NCBI GenBank assembly: GCA_001464545.1
Contig: LNFC01000006.1
Location: 1 to 64,000 of the forward strand
Source: Acidobacteria bacterium Ga0077551
Lineage (GTDB): Bacteria; Pseudomonadota; Alphaproteobacteria; Caulobacterales; Hyphomonadaceae
DNA length: 64,000 nt
Reading direction: 5' to 3'
Part shown: piece after piece, positions 45,967-55,811 of the stretch
Numbering within the stretch: position 1 is the stretch's first letter
How the letters are laid out: each line of letters starts with the position of its first letter
Notes under the pieces: generated by a model
Seen by the model: the letters and a program-made list of their open reading frames with translations, nothing else
What the model was told of the DNA's origin: nothing
Databases searched by the model: none
Translations under genes and position numbers: made by a program

Positions 45967-47646
45967 TCACATGTTTGGGTAGGCCGGTCCGCCGCCACCT
46001 TCGGGCACTGTCCAGTTGATGTTCTGGTTCGGGTCCTTGATGTCGCACGTCTTGCAGTGGATGCAGTTCTGCGAGTTGATCTGGAACTTCAGGTCCGCAC
46101 CGGAGCCCACCCACTCATACACGCCTGCCGGGCAGTACCGCGCCGAAGGGCCTGCATAGACATCGTGCTCGGACGATTTCTGCAGCGCCATGTTTGCGAC
46201 GATCAGATGCACAGGCTGATCTTCACCGTGATAGGTATTGGTGAACGATACGTTGGTCAGCTTGTCGAAGCTGATGACGCCATCGGGCTTCGGATACTCG
46301 ATGGGCTTGAAGTCCTTGGCGGGTTTCAGGGACTCTGCGTCCGTCTTGGTGTGATGGAGTGTCGGGAGGAATCCGAAGCCGAACAGGACCCGCATCCACA
46401 TGTCCGGTACGCCGATCATGGCGCCCATCAGGGTGCCGAATTTCGACATCAACGGTTTCATGTTGCGCACGGGGGAAAGGTCCTTCCAGACCCACGAGGT
46501 GCGCACGGCGTCCGGATAGCTCTCGAGCACGTCGCTCTGTCGGCCGGCCTTGATCGCATCGAAGGCTGCTTCGGCCGCGAGCATGCCGGTCTTCATTGCG
46601 TTGTGCGTGCCCTTGATGCGCGGCAGGTTTACGAATCCGGCCGAGCAACCGATCAGCGCGCCGCCCGGGAAGGACAGGTTCGGGATGGACTGGATACCGC
46701 CGGAGGTAATGGCGCGTGCGCCATAGGCAACCCGCTTGCCGCCCTTCAGGTAGCGGACGACATCAGGGTGATGCTTGTAGCGCTGGAACTCGCTGTAGGG
46801 TGCGAGGTAGGGATTCTTGTAGTTGAGGTGGACAACGTAGCCGACCGAGACGAAGGCCTCGCCATTGTCGCGGAAGTGATAGAGGAATCCGCCGCCATCC
46901 CCGTTCTTGCCCATGACCGGCCAGCCGAACGTGTGCTGCACAAGGCCTTCCTGGAAAATCTCCTCCGGCACGGACCAGACTTCCTTCAGGCCGATGCCAA
47001 ACTTCTGCGGATCGCTGTCAGCACAAAGGTCGTACTTCGCCATCAGCTGCTTGGTCAGCGAGCCGCGTGCGCCTTCGGCGAACAGCACGTACTTGCCGAA
47101 CAGTTCCATGCCCGGCTGGTAGTCCGGACCCGGCTTGCCTTCCTTGTCGATGCCCATGACGCCGGCAACGATGCCGCGCACCGCGCCCTTGTCATCATAG
47201 ACGACTTCCGAGGCGGCAAAGCCCGGGAACACTTCGACTCCAACCTTCTCAGCTTCGGCGCCGAGCCAGCGGCAGACGTTCGCCAGTGAGCCGATGAAGC
47301 AACCATGATTGCTCATGAGAGGCGGGAAGGGCGCCCAGCCGACTTCGGCCGAGCCGTTCTCGCCGAGCAGCTTGTAGCTGTCGGTCTTCACCTCGGTTGT
47401 CAGAGGGCGATCTGCGCGGGTGCGCCAGTCTGGCAGCAGTTCGTCCAGTGCCTTGGGGTCAAGCACGAGGCCCGACAGGATGTGCGCGCCGATCTCGCCG
47501 CCTTTTTCGATGACCACGACCGACAGCTCGTGGCCCGCTTCGGTGGCCAGTTGCTTGAACCGGATGGCGGCGGACAGGCCCGCGGGGCCGCCGCCGACGA
47601 TCACCAGGTCAAACTCCATCGACTCGCGTTCGGGGGCATCGGCCAT
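45967..47646 (-). CDS. Electron transfer flavoprotein-ubiquinone oxidoreductase
   Basis: ETF-QO (559 residues) passes electrons from ETF, reduced by acyl-CoA and other dehydrogenases, into the ubiquinone pool. It has an N-terminal FAD site DLVIVGGGPAGLSAAIRF, the quinone/membrane-binding middle, and the C-terminal 4Fe-4S motif INSQNCIHCKTCDIKDPNQNINW. It acts on the cytoplasmic face of the inner membrane. Its ETF partners are not in the window. It is divergent from the UDG gene. Confidence 0.97.
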   Translation of the reverse strand: MADAPERESMEFDLVIVGGGPAGLSAAIRFKQLATEAGHELSVVVIEKGGEIGAHILSGLVLDPKALDELLPDWRTRADRPLTTEVKTDSYKLLGENGSAEVGWAPFPPLMSNHGCFIGSLANVCRWLGAEAEKVGVEVFPGFAASEVVYDDKGAVRGIVAGVMGIDKEGKPGPDYQPGMELFGKYVLFAEGARGSLTKQLMAKYDLCADSDPQKFGIGLKEVWSVPEEIFQEGLVQHTFGWPVMGKNGDGGGFLYHFRDNGEAFVSVGYVVHLNYKNPYLAPYSEFQRYKHHPDVVRYLKGGKRVAYGARAITSGGIQSIPNLSFPGGALIGCSAGFVNLPRIKGTHNAMKTGMLAAEAAFDAIKAGRQSDVLESYPDAVRTSWVWKDLSPVRNMKPLMSKFGTLMGAMIGVPDMWMRVLFGFGFLPTLHHTKTDAESLKPAKDFKPIEYPKPDGVISFDKLTNVSFTNTYHGEDQPVHLIVANMALQKSSEHDVYAGPSARYCPAGVYEWVGSGADLKFQINSQNCIHCKTCDIKDPNQNINWTVPEGGGGPAYPNM

Positions 47647-47733
47647 CGGTCAGCTCCTTGTTTGCGCTTTGCGCCTTATCTCTATCCGGGTAAGCACTTA
47701 CAGCCTGTTTCCTCAAGGTCCAGCCCGTCCGCA

Positions 47734-48528
47734 ATGCCAACCCCTGCGTCAAGAGAGCCAATTTCTGCGCTCACCGAATGGTGGGCCGACATGGGCGTGA
47801 GCGTGGATACCGCACTTGTGGACGCGCTGCTCAAGTCCGCGCCCCGTCCGGAGAAGGCGGAACGGGCAGCTGAACCGGCCGCTCCCGTACAGGTCCGGCG
47901 CGGCTCCAAAACCGTTTCGGACTGGGCGAACGAGGCCCGGGCCGCTGCGAAATCTGCGAAGACGCTCGACGCCCTCGCTGACGCCATCCGGGCGTTTGAC
48001 GGCAGTCCGTTGAAGGCCGCCTGCGAACAGGCGGTCGTCTTTGACGGTGTTCCAGGTTCCAGCCTGATGGTGATCGGGGAGGGCCCAGGCGCCGAAGAGG
48101 ACCGGCGCGGATTGCCTTTCGTCGGCAAGGCCGGCCAGCTGCTCGACAAGATGCTCGCCGCCATCGGCCGCTCGCGCACCGAGAATACCTTCATCACCAA
48201 CGTCAATTACTGGCGTCCCCAGGGCAACCGGAATCCGGAAGCGGACGAACTCGCTGTCTGCCGCCCCTTCGTCGACCGGATGATCGAACTGGTGCAGCCG
48301 AAACTGATCATCGCGGCGGGCGGCGTGCCTGCCGTGTCGCTGCTCGCCAGCAAGGACGGCATAATGAAGCTGCGCGGCAACGAATACGCGTATTCGACAC
48401 CGGACGGCTTCAAGGCGCCGATGATCCCGATCCTGCATCCCGCCTATCTGCTCCGCCGTCCGCAGGACAAGAGCCGGGCATGGCGAGATCTGATGCTGAT
48501 CGAGAAACGGCTGACTGAACTGTCGTAG
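47734..48528 (+). CDS. Uracil-DNA glycosylase, family 4-like, without the Fe-S cysteines
   Basis: A 264-residue UDG-superfamily enzyme, which removes uracil from DNA. GEGPGAEEDRRGLPFVGKAGQLLDKML and HPAYLLRRPQ are the catalytic and uracil-binding motifs of family 4. Family 4 normally has four cysteines for a 4Fe-4S cluster; here only Cys97 and Cys176 exist. The expected CxxC near residue 90 is absent and the third position is Trp160 (YWRPQGNR). An Ala/Pro/Arg-rich N-terminal region precedes the domain. The start 47734 replaces an antisense-extended ORF. It abuts the hemerythrin gene end to end. Confidence 0.88.
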   Translation: MPTPASREPISALTEWWADMGVSVDTALVDALLKSAPRPEKAERAAEPAAPVQVRRGSKTVSDWANEARAAAKSAKTLDALADAIRAFDGSPLKAACEQAVVFDGVPGSSLMVIGEGPGAEEDRRGLPFVGKAGQLLDKMLAAIGRSRTENTFITNVNYWRPQGNRNPEADELAVCRPFVDRMIELVQPKLIIAAGGVPAVSLLASKDGIMKLRGNEYAYSTPDGFKAPMIPILHPAYLLRRPQDKSRAWRDLMLIEKRLTELS

Positions 48529-49005
48529 TCAGTCCTCCAGCGCATTTTCGGCTTTTTCGTCCACCAGCCCGCGCTCTTCTTTCTTTTGGCGAGTGAAGTC
48601 CCCGCCAAGGTCGCCGCGCTCGTCCGCGCCGATGACCTCCCGGGCGATCGGGAAGACGTCGTCTTCCTCTTCCTTGACATGATGCTCGTAGCGCTCCTTC
48701 AGCGTGCTGAACCGGGCCATCCAGCCGGGTGCGCCGAAGTCCATATCGTTCAGACCCTGGATCAGGTCGTCGAGTTCCTTGTGCTCCGCGACGGAGTGGC
48801 GCCCTTCGGACTGGCTATCGGATTCGGCAATCAGCTTGCTGTAGAAGGCGAGTTCTTCGGCAGCGGCGTGCGCGCCGGCGTCATAGTAGAACGTTTTCCA
48901 CAGCTTGCGGCGCTCTCCGGAATCGCCTTGGGTCGCGGCCAGCTTCTTCAGCAAGTCCCGGTGTTTGTCATGGTCGGATTTCAGCGCGTCATAAATCGTC
49001 GGCAT
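48529..49005 (-). CDS. Hemerythrin-domain protein
   Basis: A 158-residue hemerythrin-like four-helix bundle that binds a di-iron (oxygen, NO or iron-sensing) site. His and Glu ligands are seen in LKSDHDKHRDLLKKL, HAAAEELAFYSKL, AEHKELDDLI and RYEHHVKEEEDDVFP. AGGAG lies eight bases before the ATG at 49005. The C-terminus is a charged tail (TRQKKEERGLVDEKAENALED). It ends directly against the UDG gene with no bases between. Confidence 0.9.
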   Translation of the reverse strand: MPTIYDALKSDHDKHRDLLKKLAATQGDSGERRKLWKTFYYDAGAHAAAEELAFYSKLIAESDSQSEGRHSVAEHKELDDLIQGLNDMDFGAPGWMARFSTLKERYEHHVKEEEDDVFPIAREVIGADERGDLGGDFTRQKKEERGLVDEKAENALED

Positions 49006-49092
49006 GGCAGTCGCTCCTGTGATTATCTCGGGATGCAACGTCTGAGCATGCCTTCCGTTCCCCGTATCCGCGCCGCCTGAGCATCGCCCCAG

Positions 49093-49776
49093 ATGCCCGC
49101 GCCGCTCTCTGTCATCTTGCCCACACTGAACGCGGCGGCCGACTTGCCCTTGGCGCTTGAGAGCTTGCTGCCGGGTCTCGAAGCCGGTCTCATCCGCGAG
49201 GTGATCATCGCCGACGGTGGGTCGACCGATGCCACACGCGCGATCGCCGGATCGACGGGTGCCACAGTCATTGATAGCGCTCCCGGCCGGGGCCAGCAGC
49301 TGCGCGCTGGTGCCGAGGCTGCGCGCGGTGAGTGGCTGCTGTTCCTGCATGCCGACACCGCGCTGTCGCGCGACTGGCCCGAACGCGTGGGCGCCCACAT
49401 CGACACCCGGCCTGGCATGGCGGCAGCGTTCCGGCTGAAGTATCGCTCCGACGCGTCTGAAGCCCGCTGGCTCGAGGCGCGCGCCAACCGCCGCGCCCGC
49501 TGGCTCGGCCTGCCGTACGGCGATCAAGGCTTGTTGATCTCGCGCGCGCTCTACACCGAAGTCGGCGGCTATCAGGATGTGCCGTTGATGGAAGACGTGA
49601 TGATCGTGCGCGCGATCTCGAAGAAGCGTCTGGTCATCCTCGATGCCGAGGCGCGCACGTCTGCGGCAAAATACGAACGCGATGGCTGGCGCAAGCGGGC
49701 ATGGTCAAATGCCTGGCTATTGTCTCGCTTCCTGATGGGCGCGAGACCTGAAACGCTGTCGAAACTTTATCGTTAA
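49093..49776 (+). CDS. TIGR04283-type small glycosyltransferase
   Basis: A 227-residue family 2 glycosyltransferase: LSVILPTLNAAADLPLALESL, EVIIADGGSTDATRAIA (nucleotide-binding acidic residues), GEWLLFLHADTAL (DxD-like) and LMEDVMIVRAISK. It matches TIGR04283 (transferase 2 of rSAM/selenodomain clusters), known in arsenosugar-type pathways. Its usual companion, a TIGR04282-type transferase, lies at 50384. No arsenosugar radical SAM gene is here, so the product is unknown. It overlaps the next lipoprotein gene by four bases tail to tail. Confidence 0.87.
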   Translation: MPAPLSVILPTLNAAADLPLALESLLPGLEAGLIREVIIADGGSTDATRAIAGSTGATVIDSAPGRGQQLRAGAEAARGEWLLFLHADTALSRDWPERVGAHIDTRPGMAAAFRLKYRSDASEARWLEARANRRARWLGLPYGDQGLLISRALYTEVGGYQDVPLMEDVMIVRAISKKRLVILDAEARTSAAKYERDGWRKRAWSNAWLLSRFLMGARPETLSKLYR

Positions 49777-50303
49777 TTCTCTTCTGACCACCAGGCAGGG
49801 TCGGCGAATTTCTCCGCATAGTCCGTGATCAGAAATTCCCGCAACCCGGCAAGGTCCGTCACCGTGCACGAATAGGCATCGGTCCGCACCATGCCGAACT
49901 GGTCGTCGCGCGCCTTGTCGAGGTCGCTGCAGGACGGCATCGCAATCTCGTAGCGCGGCGCGCCATCAACCGACGCACTGGTCGGCCGGGCGACGATGTA
50001 GCTCCAGGCGGTGTCGTCTCCGTCACCTAGTTCTGCCTCGCCGAGATAGACCGGTACGCCGGCTGCTTCGGTCAGCGCTTCGAAACGAAGGTGGAGATCT
50101 TCTTCGCCTTCTTCTTCGGAGGGGATGACGTAGCCATCACCCGAAGGGTAACCAATCTTGCAGGGTGGCTCGTCGGGTGTGCAGAATGCAACGGGGCCCC
50201 GCGCCAGCATCACGCCGGTTTTGATGCGCGGTTCGGCGGACATGAAGCAGCCGCTCAGCACTGACAGGGCCAGAAGCGGGATCACGTAGACGTGCGGCTT
50301 CAT
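49773..50303 (-). CDS. Unknown lipoprotein
   Basis: A 176-residue protein with a lipoprotein signal (LLALSVLSGC). The mature part is acidic, with a Glu-rich segment EEEGEEDLHLRFEA and cysteines that could form disulfides (FCTPDEPPCKIGYP, PSCSDLDK, YSCTVTDL). I recognise no family. It lies between two transferase genes but on the opposite strand, with its own promoter region shared with the second transferase; its role is not known. Confidence 0.75.
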   Translation of the reverse strand: MKPHVYVIPLLALSVLSGCFMSAEPRIKTGVMLARGPVAFCTPDEPPCKIGYPSGDGYVIPSEEEGEEDLHLRFEALTEAAGVPVYLGEAELGDGDDTAWSYIVARPTSASVDGAPRYEIAMPSCSDLDKARDDQFGMVRTDAYSCTVTDLAGLREFLITDYAEKFADPAWWSEEN

Positions 50304-50383
50304 AACAGCTTGAATTCCTTGCGTTTCTCTAAGGCGTCAGACAGTCTCGTCCTTCTTTCCGGCAAATCAAGGGCCTTGCGTAC

Positions 50384-50980
50384 ATGCGACCTGCGACCCT
50401 CCTCGTTTTCGCAAAGCCGCCGCGCATTGGCCTGTCGAAGACACGCCTCGCGAAAGGCATGGGACCGACTGCAGCGCGCCGGATCGCGAGCTTTACGCTC
50501 TCCCGAACACTGAGGGCCGCAGACGCCAGCGGATGCCGGGTGATCGTTTATGTGTCGCCGGACAGCCAGGCTTGCAACGCGCGGGGCTCCTTCAAGGGCT
50601 TCGAGCTAAAACCGCAGGGACCCGGCGACCTGACCCGTCGCCTAGGCCGGGGCCTCAGGGAAGCGCCGCCTGGCCCGGTCATGTTCATCGGCGCCGATAC
50701 GCCGGACTTAAGTCCCGCACGCCTGAAGCAGGCGGTCTCGGCTTTGAGACGCAACGACGTCGTCTTCGGTCCCGCGCGCGATGGCGGGTTCTGGCTGTTC
50801 GGGCTGCACAAGGGACCGCAGACCAAGGCGCCGTTCGAAGGCGTCCGCTGGTCCGGCCCGCACGCGATGGAGGACGTCTGGAGCCGCCTGCCACCGCGCA
50901 GCCGTATCGGGCTGCTGGACCAGCTGATCGACATCGACGAGATCGCCGATTGGAAACAGTGGACCCGGCGGAAGCGCTGA
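50384..50980 (+). CDS. TIGR04282/DUF2064-type nucleotidyl/glycosyl transferase
   Basis: A 198-residue protein with ATLLVFAKPPRIGLSKTRLAKGMG, GPVMFIGADTPDLSPARL (metal-binding) and DVVFGPARDGGFWLFGL, the DUF2064/TIGR04282 pattern (transferase 1 of rSAM/selenodomain clusters). It is a GT-A-like enzyme that joins a nucleotide to a sugar-like acceptor. It belongs functionally with the TIGR04283 transferase at 49093, from which it is separated by a lipoprotein gene. A radical SAM gene follows after 18 bases and may be co-transcribed. Confidence 0.87.
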   Translation: MRPATLLVFAKPPRIGLSKTRLAKGMGPTAARRIASFTLSRTLRAADASGCRVIVYVSPDSQACNARGSFKGFELKPQGPGDLTRRLGRGLREAPPGPVMFIGADTPDLSPARLKQAVSALRRNDVVFGPARDGGFWLFGLHKGPQTKAPFEGVRWSGPHAMEDVWSRLPPRSRIGLLDQLIDIDEIADWKQWTRRKR

Positions 50981-50998
50981 ATTCCCCAAAAGGCTCGC

Positions 50999-52177
50999 AT
51001 GAAGTTCTTGCTTTGTTCTTTTTCCTGTGGCTTCTCTCAAGCCATGAGAACCGGACAGAAACTGAAGCGGACAGGACGTGTCACGCTGATTGAAGCGGCT
51101 GAGGCCGCCGAGCGGTTCGAACATCGCGGGCGAGGCGCCATCTCGAACCAGACGGGGCGTTTCGAGCGTCAGATCCACAACCTGTTCGATGATGGCTGGG
51201 GCACCATCGAAGATGACGCGGCGCCGCTGGAGACCATCCTGATGGACGACACGGCCAAGACGATCATCACGTTCAACAATTCGCCCGACATCAGCTTTGA
51301 CCGGACGGTCAATCCCTACCGGGGCTGCGAGCATGGCTGCATCTATTGTTTCGCCCGGCCGACCCATGCCTGGGCGGGACTGTCTGCGGGTCTCGATTTC
51401 GAGAGCCGGCTGTTCCGCAAGGCAAATGCGCCTGAACTGCTGATAAAGGAATTGTCGCGGCCCTCCTATGTTCCAAAGCCGATCGCCCTCGGCATGAATA
51501 CCGATGCCTACCAGCCGGTGGAACGTGAGCAGCGCCTGACGCGGCGGCTTCTCGAAATCCTCTCCGCCCACAACCATCCCGTCACCCTGCTGACCAAGTC
51601 GGCGCTCATCCAGCGCGACATCGATATCCTGGCGCCGATGGCCGAGAAGGGGATTGCCCGCGTTGGCGTGTCGATCACGACGCTGGACCGCAAACTCGCC
51701 CGCAAGATGGAGCCGCGCGCTGCGACGCCGGAGCGGCGGCTGGAGACGGTGCGGGCGCTGTCGCAGGCCGGCATCCCGGTGCTTGTGATGACGGCGCCGA
51801 TCATCCCGGGACTGAACGATCACGAGATCGAGGCGCTGCTGGACGCTTCCGCCGCGCATGGCGCAGCGGGCGCGGGATATGTCGTCCTGAGGTTGCCTTA
51901 TGAAATAAAGGATCTCTTCCACGAGTGGCTGGCCCAGCACGTGCCGGACCGGGCGGCGCGGGTGATAAACCTCACGCGCGAGATGCGCGGCGGCAAGGAT
52001 TATGACGCTGAATGGTTCCAGCGCGGACGAGGCCGCGGACCGATGGCGAACCTGATTTCACAGCGGTTCCAGAAGGCCGCGTTGCGCAACGGGCTCAGCA
52101 GCCAGAGGCCGGCATTGCGCACCGATCTCTTCCGTCCGCGCGAGTCCATTGGCGGCCAGTTCCTGCTTGAACTGTAG
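50999..52177 (+). CDS. PA0069-family radical SAM protein
   Basis: A 392-residue radical SAM enzyme with the cluster motif CEHGCIYCFARPTHAW (SAM-binding 4Fe-4S), flanked by PDISFDRTVNPYRG, as in the PA0069 / Rv2578c group, which is related to spore photoproduct lyase but lacks its function assignment. A barrel with LLTKSALIQRDIDIL and VSITTLDRKLARKMEP follows. The start is uncertain: 50999 has AAAAGG upstream but encodes an odd MKFLLCSFSCGF leader; MRTGQKLK at 51044 is possible. It is 18 bases after the TIGR04282-type transferase. Confidence 0.87.
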   Translation: MKFLLCSFSCGFSQAMRTGQKLKRTGRVTLIEAAEAAERFEHRGRGAISNQTGRFERQIHNLFDDGWGTIEDDAAPLETILMDDTAKTIITFNNSPDISFDRTVNPYRGCEHGCIYCFARPTHAWAGLSAGLDFESRLFRKANAPELLIKELSRPSYVPKPIALGMNTDAYQPVEREQRLTRRLLEILSAHNHPVTLLTKSALIQRDIDILAPMAEKGIARVGVSITTLDRKLARKMEPRAATPERRLETVRALSQAGIPVLVMTAPIIPGLNDHEIEALLDASAAHGAAGAGYVVLRLPYEIKDLFHEWLAQHVPDRAARVINLTREMRGGKDYDAEWFQRGRGRGPMANLISQRFQKAALRNGLSSQRPALRTDLFRPRESIGGQFLLEL

Positions 52178-52227
52178 ATGCGGCAGCAGGCGCGCCGCGC
52201 TTGCGGTAACCTTTCGTTCGCTTTTCC

Positions 52228-53377
<1,150 letters not shown>

Positions 53378-53380
53378 GCG

Positions 53381-54727
53381 CTACGAATAGGCGGTCAGCA
53401 CTTCGTCGATCGCCTTTTCAAGGTCTTTCAGCGTCGCCACATGACTCATCTGTGCACAGAAGGGTTCATAGCGCGGAATGACGCTATCGCCTGTGCCCCA
53501 GAGCGCGCGCCCTTCCGGGTTCAGCCAGATGACCCGCTTCGCGCGGCCCGCGAAGTCGCGGAACAGGTCGAGGCGCGGGTCGCCATAGTTTGAACGGCCA
53601 TCGCCCAGAATGATAATGGTCGTGCGCCGGTCGATCTTGTTCTCGTGCTCCATCTTGAAATCCGAGAAGGCCTGGCCATAGCTGGTCGAGCCGAGGCCGA
53701 TCTCGCGCAGGATCTTCTTGATCGCCGCGTCGAACTCCATCGTCTCCAGAATGTCGTCCACAGACTTCAGCCGGTAGGAAAACGCGAAGGCGTGGAGGTC
53801 AGGTATCGCTTCCTTCATCGAGAACAGAAGCAGCAACAGGAAGCGCACATACAGCGCGACCGATCCGGACACGTCGCAGATCACGATGATCTTTGGCCGG
53901 TCCTTCTTCTTCTGCCGCCAGATCACGTTGAACGGGATGCCGTCGACGCCGGCATTGGCGCGCATCGTGCGGCGTACGTCGAGCAGGCCGCGCTGCGTGC
54001 GCTTGCGCCGGCGCGAGTGTTTTACGGCGAGCCGCTTGGCGACTTTTGCCACCAGCTGTTTCATCCGCGCCATGTCGTTCGCCTCGATCGCGGACAGGCG
54101 CTTCGTGGCGGCGACTTCATCGCGGAACTTTTCGGTCTCGGCCGCGCCGAAGATCTGGAAGGCGCGCTCGGCCCGCTCCCGCGCCGTCATTGTCAGGGTA
54201 CGGCGGACGTCGATCAGGCGCTGCGCTTCGGCGTCGGCATCCGGCGTGCGACCCTGCAGCGCTTCGAGCAAACGCGCCTGCAGCTGTTCGCCCCCCATCG
54301 CGCGCACCATCGATTGTGCGAAATAGGCGACCTGCGTTGAGAATCGGATGTCGTTGAGCCCGGCTTGTTCTGCGGCCCGCTCAATCGCCGTCGCAAGGGC
54401 CTGTTCGTTGCCTTGCTGCGTCAGCTGGGACAGGCGTTCGGCGGCGTCCTTCGGATCTTCGGTGGGCTCGCCGTCATTCTCGGTGCCGGCGCTTTGCACG
54501 GCGGATCCCGCTGGCGCGGAAGAGAAATAAAGCTCGAACAGACGGTCATGGATCTGCTTTTCGGATTCCGATTTCGCCAGCACGCAGGCCAGCGAATCCT
54601 TCATCAGCGCCCGGTCGTCATAGCCGATCATCGCCACTGTGCGCGCGGCGTCCAGCGCTTCGCCGGTGGAAACCCGTACATCGGCGGATCTCAGCGCACG
54701 GATGAAGTTGGAAATCTGCTTTTCCAT
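53381..54727 (-). CDS. CoxE-like VWA-domain protein
   Basis: A 448-residue protein of the CoxE/VWA-CoxE family, usually paired with a MoxR AAA+ ATPase to assemble or activate metalloenzymes or other complexes. The VWA MIDAS is seen in IIVICDVSGSVALYVRF (DxSxS) with later TSYGQAFSDF and ILGDGRSNYGDPRLD. The first 180 residues are helical and carry an acidic, low-complexity region near 90. It is 14 bases after the MoxR gene and three bases from ccrM, tail to tail. Confidence 0.92.
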   Translation of the reverse strand: MEKQISNFIRALRSADVRVSTGEALDAARTVAMIGYDDRALMKDSLACVLAKSESEKQIHDRLFELYFSSAPAGSAVQSAGTENDGEPTEDPKDAAERLSQLTQQGNEQALATAIERAAEQAGLNDIRFSTQVAYFAQSMVRAMGGEQLQARLLEALQGRTPDADAEAQRLIDVRRTLTMTARERAERAFQIFGAAETEKFRDEVAATKRLSAIEANDMARMKQLVAKVAKRLAVKHSRRRKRTQRGLLDVRRTMRANAGVDGIPFNVIWRQKKKDRPKIIVICDVSGSVALYVRFLLLLLFSMKEAIPDLHAFAFSYRLKSVDDILETMEFDAAIKKILREIGLGSTSYGQAFSDFKMEHENKIDRRTTIIILGDGRSNYGDPRLDLFRDFAGRAKRVIWLNPEGRALWGTGDSVIPRYEPFCAQMSHVATLKDLEKAIDEVLTAYS

Positions 54728-54741
54728 GGCGGGCAGCGCCC

Positions 54742-55734
54742 TCAGCCCATATCCGGATAGCCCGATGCCAGACGCCCGCGCGCATCCGGCCCGGTCGCCT
54801 CGCGCACCATCTTGCCGATGGCGGGCGAAACGGCGGCAATGTCGCTCTCATGCTTCAGCAGCACGTTCAGCGTGTCGCGAACAAAGGCCTCGTCCAGCGT
54901 GCTCGCATGCAGCAGCAGCAGTGTGCGCGCCCAGTCCACGGTCTCGGCGATGGAGGGGCGTTTCTTGATGTCGGTCTCGCGAACCGATTGCACGAACCGC
55001 ACCAGTTGGTTCAGCAGCGTGTCGGAAATCCCGTCCACCCGTGCACGGACGATCCGCTGCTCGCGCTCATGATCGGGGAAGCCGATGTGCAGGTGCAGGC
55101 AGCGCCGCTTGAGTGCATCGCCAAGCTCACGCACGTTGTTGGAGGTCAGAATCACGAGGGGCGGCACGTTCGCCTTGATCGTGCCGATCTCGGGCACCGT
55201 CACTTGGTAGTCCGACAGCACTTCCAGCAGGAATGCCTCGAACGCCTCGTCCGACTTGTCGATCTCGTCGATCAGCAACACAGAGCCCCTGTCCTGTTGC
55301 ATGGCATGGAGCAGGGGGCGCGCTTCCAGGAATTGCGGTGAGAAGAACAGGTCCTCGAAGCCGGACAGCTTGCTCAGCGAATCTTTCAGCGTTTCGGCGC
55401 CGCCGAGCAGCTCGTTGAGCTTCTCTTTCAGTATCTGCGTATAGAGGAGTTGCTTGCCATACTTCCACTCGTACAGCGCCTTGCCCTCATCGAGGCCTTC
55501 ATAGCACTGCAGGCGGATCAGCGGCAGGTTCAGCCATTTCGACAACGAGGCCGCGAGGTCGGTCTTGCCGACGCCGGCCGGGCCTTCGATCAGGATCGGC
55601 TTGCGCAGCCCGTGGGCGAGGAAAACCGCCGTGGAAATCTGCGAGATCGAAATATAGCCGACCGTGTCCAGCCCTGCGGTGATTGCCTCGATCGAGGTCA
55701 TCGGCTCGTAGCCGGTTTTCTTGTCTTTAGCCAT
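54742..55734 (-). CDS. MoxR-family AAA+ ATPase
   Basis: A 330-residue MoxR ATPase with Walker A ILIEGPAGVGKTDLAASL, Walker B SVLLIDEIDKSDEAFEAFLLE, and sensor I LVILTSNNVRELGDALKRRCLHLHIGFPD. It works with the VWA partner downstream, probably to remodel or mature a target complex. The start MAKDKKTGYEP at 55734 replaces a track start 24 codons earlier. It is divergent from priA, 77 bases away. Confidence 0.93.
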   Translation of the reverse strand: MAKDKKTGYEPMTSIEAITAGLDTVGYISISQISTAVFLAHGLRKPILIEGPAGVGKTDLAASLSKWLNLPLIRLQCYEGLDEGKALYEWKYGKQLLYTQILKEKLNELLGGAETLKDSLSKLSGFEDLFFSPQFLEARPLLHAMQQDRGSVLLIDEIDKSDEAFEAFLLEVLSDYQVTVPEIGTIKANVPPLVILTSNNVRELGDALKRRCLHLHIGFPDHEREQRIVRARVDGISDTLLNQLVRFVQSVRETDIKKRPSIAETVDWARTLLLLHASTLDEAFVRDTLNVLLKHESDIAAVSPAIGKMVREATGPDARGRLASGYPDMG

Positions 55735-55811
55735 GAAACGAGGGGTAGGGCGCACCCGGCTGAGAGGCAAGGCGTGACGCGGCGATAGGGCAGCGCTAGG
55801 AGGCATGCACC

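Noticed and set aside
50999-52177. Spore photoproduct lyase
   Set aside because: The cluster motif and flanks fit the PA0069 group, and this is not a spore-former.
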